Of a stretch of DNA of 48,523 bases, positions 46,421 to 48,523 are shown one piece after another (positions within the stretch are counted from its first letter, which is position 1; each line of letters opens with the position of its first letter). Origin of the DNA: Methanothrix sp. (GTDB lineage Archaea; Halobacteriota; Methanosarcinia; Methanotrichales; Methanotrichaceae); contig JAPKYD010000129.1 in NCBI GenBank assembly GCA_026394475.1, forward strand, positions 1 through 48,523, read 5' to 3'. The notes beneath the pieces were generated by a model. The model ran no database searches. It saw only the letters and a list, made by a program, of their open reading frames with translations, and had not been told where the DNA came from. A program made the translations under genes and the position numbers.

Positions 46421-48523
46421 ATGAATTCATCACAAGCTATAGAAATCCTTCAGAAAGAATATCCTGTACTGCAGTATCCCATCTGGATACTTATTGTTTT
46501 AATAATAATTGCAGCAGTGTTTATAGTAGTCAAAAAGATGGCGGAAAGATCGGGTGAAGATCTCTATGATTATCTGAAAAAGAAGTGGAAAGGCACTGAA
46601 GTCAAAGAAACAGCCACTCTCCCAATTCCGACATCTCAAGAAAAATCCTTCACAGAATGCGCATTTTCTATTCATCTGCCGCAGAGAAATCCCAACTTCA
46701 CTGGTCGAGACGATCTTTTGCAGGGGCTGAGGACGGCCTTAACATCAGGGCAGACATCCGCCTGGAAGCAAGTTCTTAGCGGGCTGGGCGGAAAGGGGAA
46801 GAGTCAGATCGCGCTGGAATATGGCCACCGCCATAGGAACGATTACCAGTTCATCTGGTGGTTGCCCTCGGAAGAGCCTGCCACCCTAAGAGCAAATTAT
46901 GCCAGCTTAGCGACAGAATTGGATTTGCCAGAGAAGATTTCATCTGACCTATCCGCCACTGTAGCCGCCGTAAAGCACTGGCTTGAGAATAATTCCAGCT
47001 GGCTGATCATCTTTGACAATGCCCTAGGACCTGAGCAGATCGAGCCCTACCTGCCAAACTCGGGAAAAGGAAATGTGATCATCACCTCCCGCAATCCCAA
47101 CTGGAGCAGCCTGGCCCAAGTCATTCCCGTTGAGGTGTTTATCCGGAACGAGTCGATTCAATTCTTGCTGAAGAGAACTGGACACAGTGATGCAGGTAGA
47201 GCAGGGAAGCTAGCAGAGGCGTTGGGTGACCTGCCCCTAGCACTGGAGCAAGCAGGTGCCTACATGGAGGAGACTGCGATATCCTTTGACGATTACCTTA
47301 GTCTTTTTCCGGAGGAGAAGACCAACCTTCTGGCGCGAGGAAAGCCCGCTTCTTATCCGGACTCGGTGGAAACAACATGGGATATCTCCTTCCAGGAAGC
47401 GCAAAGGATAATCCCCGAGTCGGGGGATCTGCTCCGATGGCTTGCCTTCTTTGCTCCAAACAAAATACCAAGATCGCAATTGCAAACTTGTGCCGATGAC
47501 GTGCCAGAGCCCCTAAGTTCTGCTTTGAAAGGGTCAATGAAGTTCAATGATACGGTAGGAGCACTGCGGCGCTTCTCGCTGATAGATGCAACAGATGAAA
47601 TCATTTCCATCCATCGCTTGGTGCAATCGGTAACTCTCGATAAATTGGAAGGGGAGCCAAAAAAGGTGTGGGCGGGAGCGGCTGTAAAAGCCGTCAACAG
47701 GCTGTTCCCAAAAGATACTGACGATGTCAAGGCTTGGCCGATCTGTAATCTTTGGCTACCTCACGCCAATGTAACTGTCAAGCACGCGAGAGAGGCAGAT
47801 GCAGCTCTGGAAGAGACGGCCCAACTTCTAGACAGCACCGGTCGATACTTAATAAAAGTTGCTGAATTCCAGGAAGCGAAAGAAAATCTGCGGGCGGCTC
47901 TGGAGATAGCCGAGAAGGTTTACGGGCCAGAGCATCCCCAGGTAGCCATTCATGCCATCAACCTCGGCAGTGTCCTGCAGGATTTGGGCGATCTGCAGGG
48001 CGCAAAGAAATTCTATGAAAGGGCCCTGGCCATCGACGAAAAGGTCTACGGTCTGGAGCATCCTAACGTAGCCATCGATGTCAACAACCTCGGCGGAGTC
48101 CTGCGAGACTTGGGTGATCTGCAGGGCGCAAAGAAATTCTTCGAAAGGGCCCTGGCCATCGGCGAGAAGGTCTACGGGCCAAAGCATCCCAAAGTAGCCA
48201 TTAGGGTCAACAACCTCGGCAGAGTCCTGCAGGATTTGGGTGATCTGCAGGGTGCAAAGAAATTCTTCGAAAGGGCCCTGGCCATCGACGAGAAGGTCTA
48301 CGGGCCGGAGCATCCCGACGTAGCCATCGATGTCAACAACCTCGGCGGAGTCCTGCGAGACTTGGGTGATCTGCAGGGCGCAAAGAAATTCTATGAAAGG
48401 GCCCTGGCCATCGACGAGAATATCTACGGGCCAGAGCATCCCCAGGTAGCCATTCATGCCATCAACCTCGGCAGTGTCCTGCAGGATTTGGGCGATCTGC
48501 AGGGCGCAAAGAAATTCTATGAA
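46421..48523 (+). CDS. Membrane-anchored NB-ARC (STAND) ATPase with C-terminal TPR array, 3' truncated by window
   Basis: Own translation from ATG 46421: 701 open codons to the window end. TM segment WILIVLIIIAAVFIVVKK; FTGRDDLL; Walker A GLGGKGKSQIALEY; Walker B WLIIFDNA; IITSRN; LGDLPLALEQAGAYMEE; then kinesin-light-chain-like TPRs. Not in the ORF track because no stop lies in the window. Confidence 0.9.
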   Translation, partial: MNSSQAIEILQKEYPVLQYPIWILIVLIIIAAVFIVVKKMAERSGEDLYDYLKKKWKGTEVKETATLPIPTSQEKSFTECAFSIHLPQRNPNFTGRDDLLQGLRTALTSGQTSAWKQVLSGLGGKGKSQIALEYGHRHRNDYQFIWWLPSEEPATLRANYASLATELDLPEKISSDLSATVAAVKHWLENNSSWLIIFDNALGPEQIEPYLPNSGKGNVIITSRNPNWSSLAQVIPVEVFIRNESIQFLLKRTGHSDAGRAGKLAEALGDLPLALEQAGAYMEETAISFDDYLSLFPEEKTNLLARGKPASYPDSVETTWDISFQEAQRIIPESGDLLRWLAFFAPNKIPRSQLQTCADDVPEPLSSALKGSMKFNDTVGALRRFSLIDATDEIISIHRLVQSVTLDKLEGEPKKVWAGAAVKAVNRLFPKDTDDVKAWPICNLWLPHANVTVKHAREADAALEETAQLLDSTGRYLIKVAEFQEAKENLRAALEIAEKVYGPEHPQVAIHAINLGSVLQDLGDLQGAKKFYERALAIDEKVYGLEHPNVAIDVNNLGGVLRDLGDLQGAKKFFERALAIGEKVYGPKHPKVAIRVNNLGRVLQDLGDLQGAKKFFERALAIDEKVYGPEHPDVAIDVNNLGGVLRDLGDLQGAKKFYERALAIDENIYGPEHPQVAIHAINLGSVLQDLGDLQGAKKFYE
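47921..48523 (+). repeat. 126-bp tandem repeats (42-aa TPR units), 4.8 copies to window end
   Basis: TAC of each YG(P/L)xHP unit recurs at 47921, 48047, 48173, 48299 and 48425, exactly 126 bp apart. Confidence 0.97.

Noticed and set aside
47849-48457. 202-aa minus-strand repetitive ORF at the right edge
   Set aside because: Shadow of the TPR repeats; the plus strand gives a coherent NB-ARC/TPR protein through the same bases.
47921-48523. CRISPR array
   Set aside because: Period 126 bp is continuous coding TPR sequence with no repeat/spacer alternation.
1-48523. tRNA or rRNA genes
   Set aside because: I saw no cloverleaf-like segment with a GGTTCRANTCC T-arm and no rRNA-like sequence. A tRNAscan-SE/Infernal run would be needed to exclude intron-containing tRNAs.

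Overview
This is a gene-dense archaeal window, most likely from a methanogen of the Methanothrix/Methanosarcinales type. That is inferred from atwA, cfbC/cfbB (coenzyme F430), purP, radA, a duplicated-domain S-layer protein and Nre. I support about 40 coding regions. Core genes include scpB, corA, an NRAMP homologue with a PRC/MgtE-N/CBS partner, metG, atwA, an OB-fold RPA, radA, a phosphoglycolate phosphatase-like gene, nre, purP, a divergent hisB-like gene and cfbC-cfbB. Accessory content includes a solitary IS605-type TnpB with a probable omegaRNA/right end, a possible older TnpB right-end relic next to it, an IS1595-like transposase remnant, several frameshifted genes, and secreted or surface proteins. 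At the right edge is a membrane-anchored NB-ARC/TPR (STAND) protein, truncated by the window and absent from the ORF track. Best leads: (1) the NB-ARC protein with near-identical 126-bp TPR repeats; (2) an NRAMP-like transporter that lacks the Mn-type ligands and is translationally coupled to a soluble MgtE-type sensor; (3) an exported DJ-1/rubredoxin fusion with a CxC knuckle; (4) a HisB-like protein missing several metal ligands; (5) the TnpB locus. All assignments come from reading the sequence. No database search was run.
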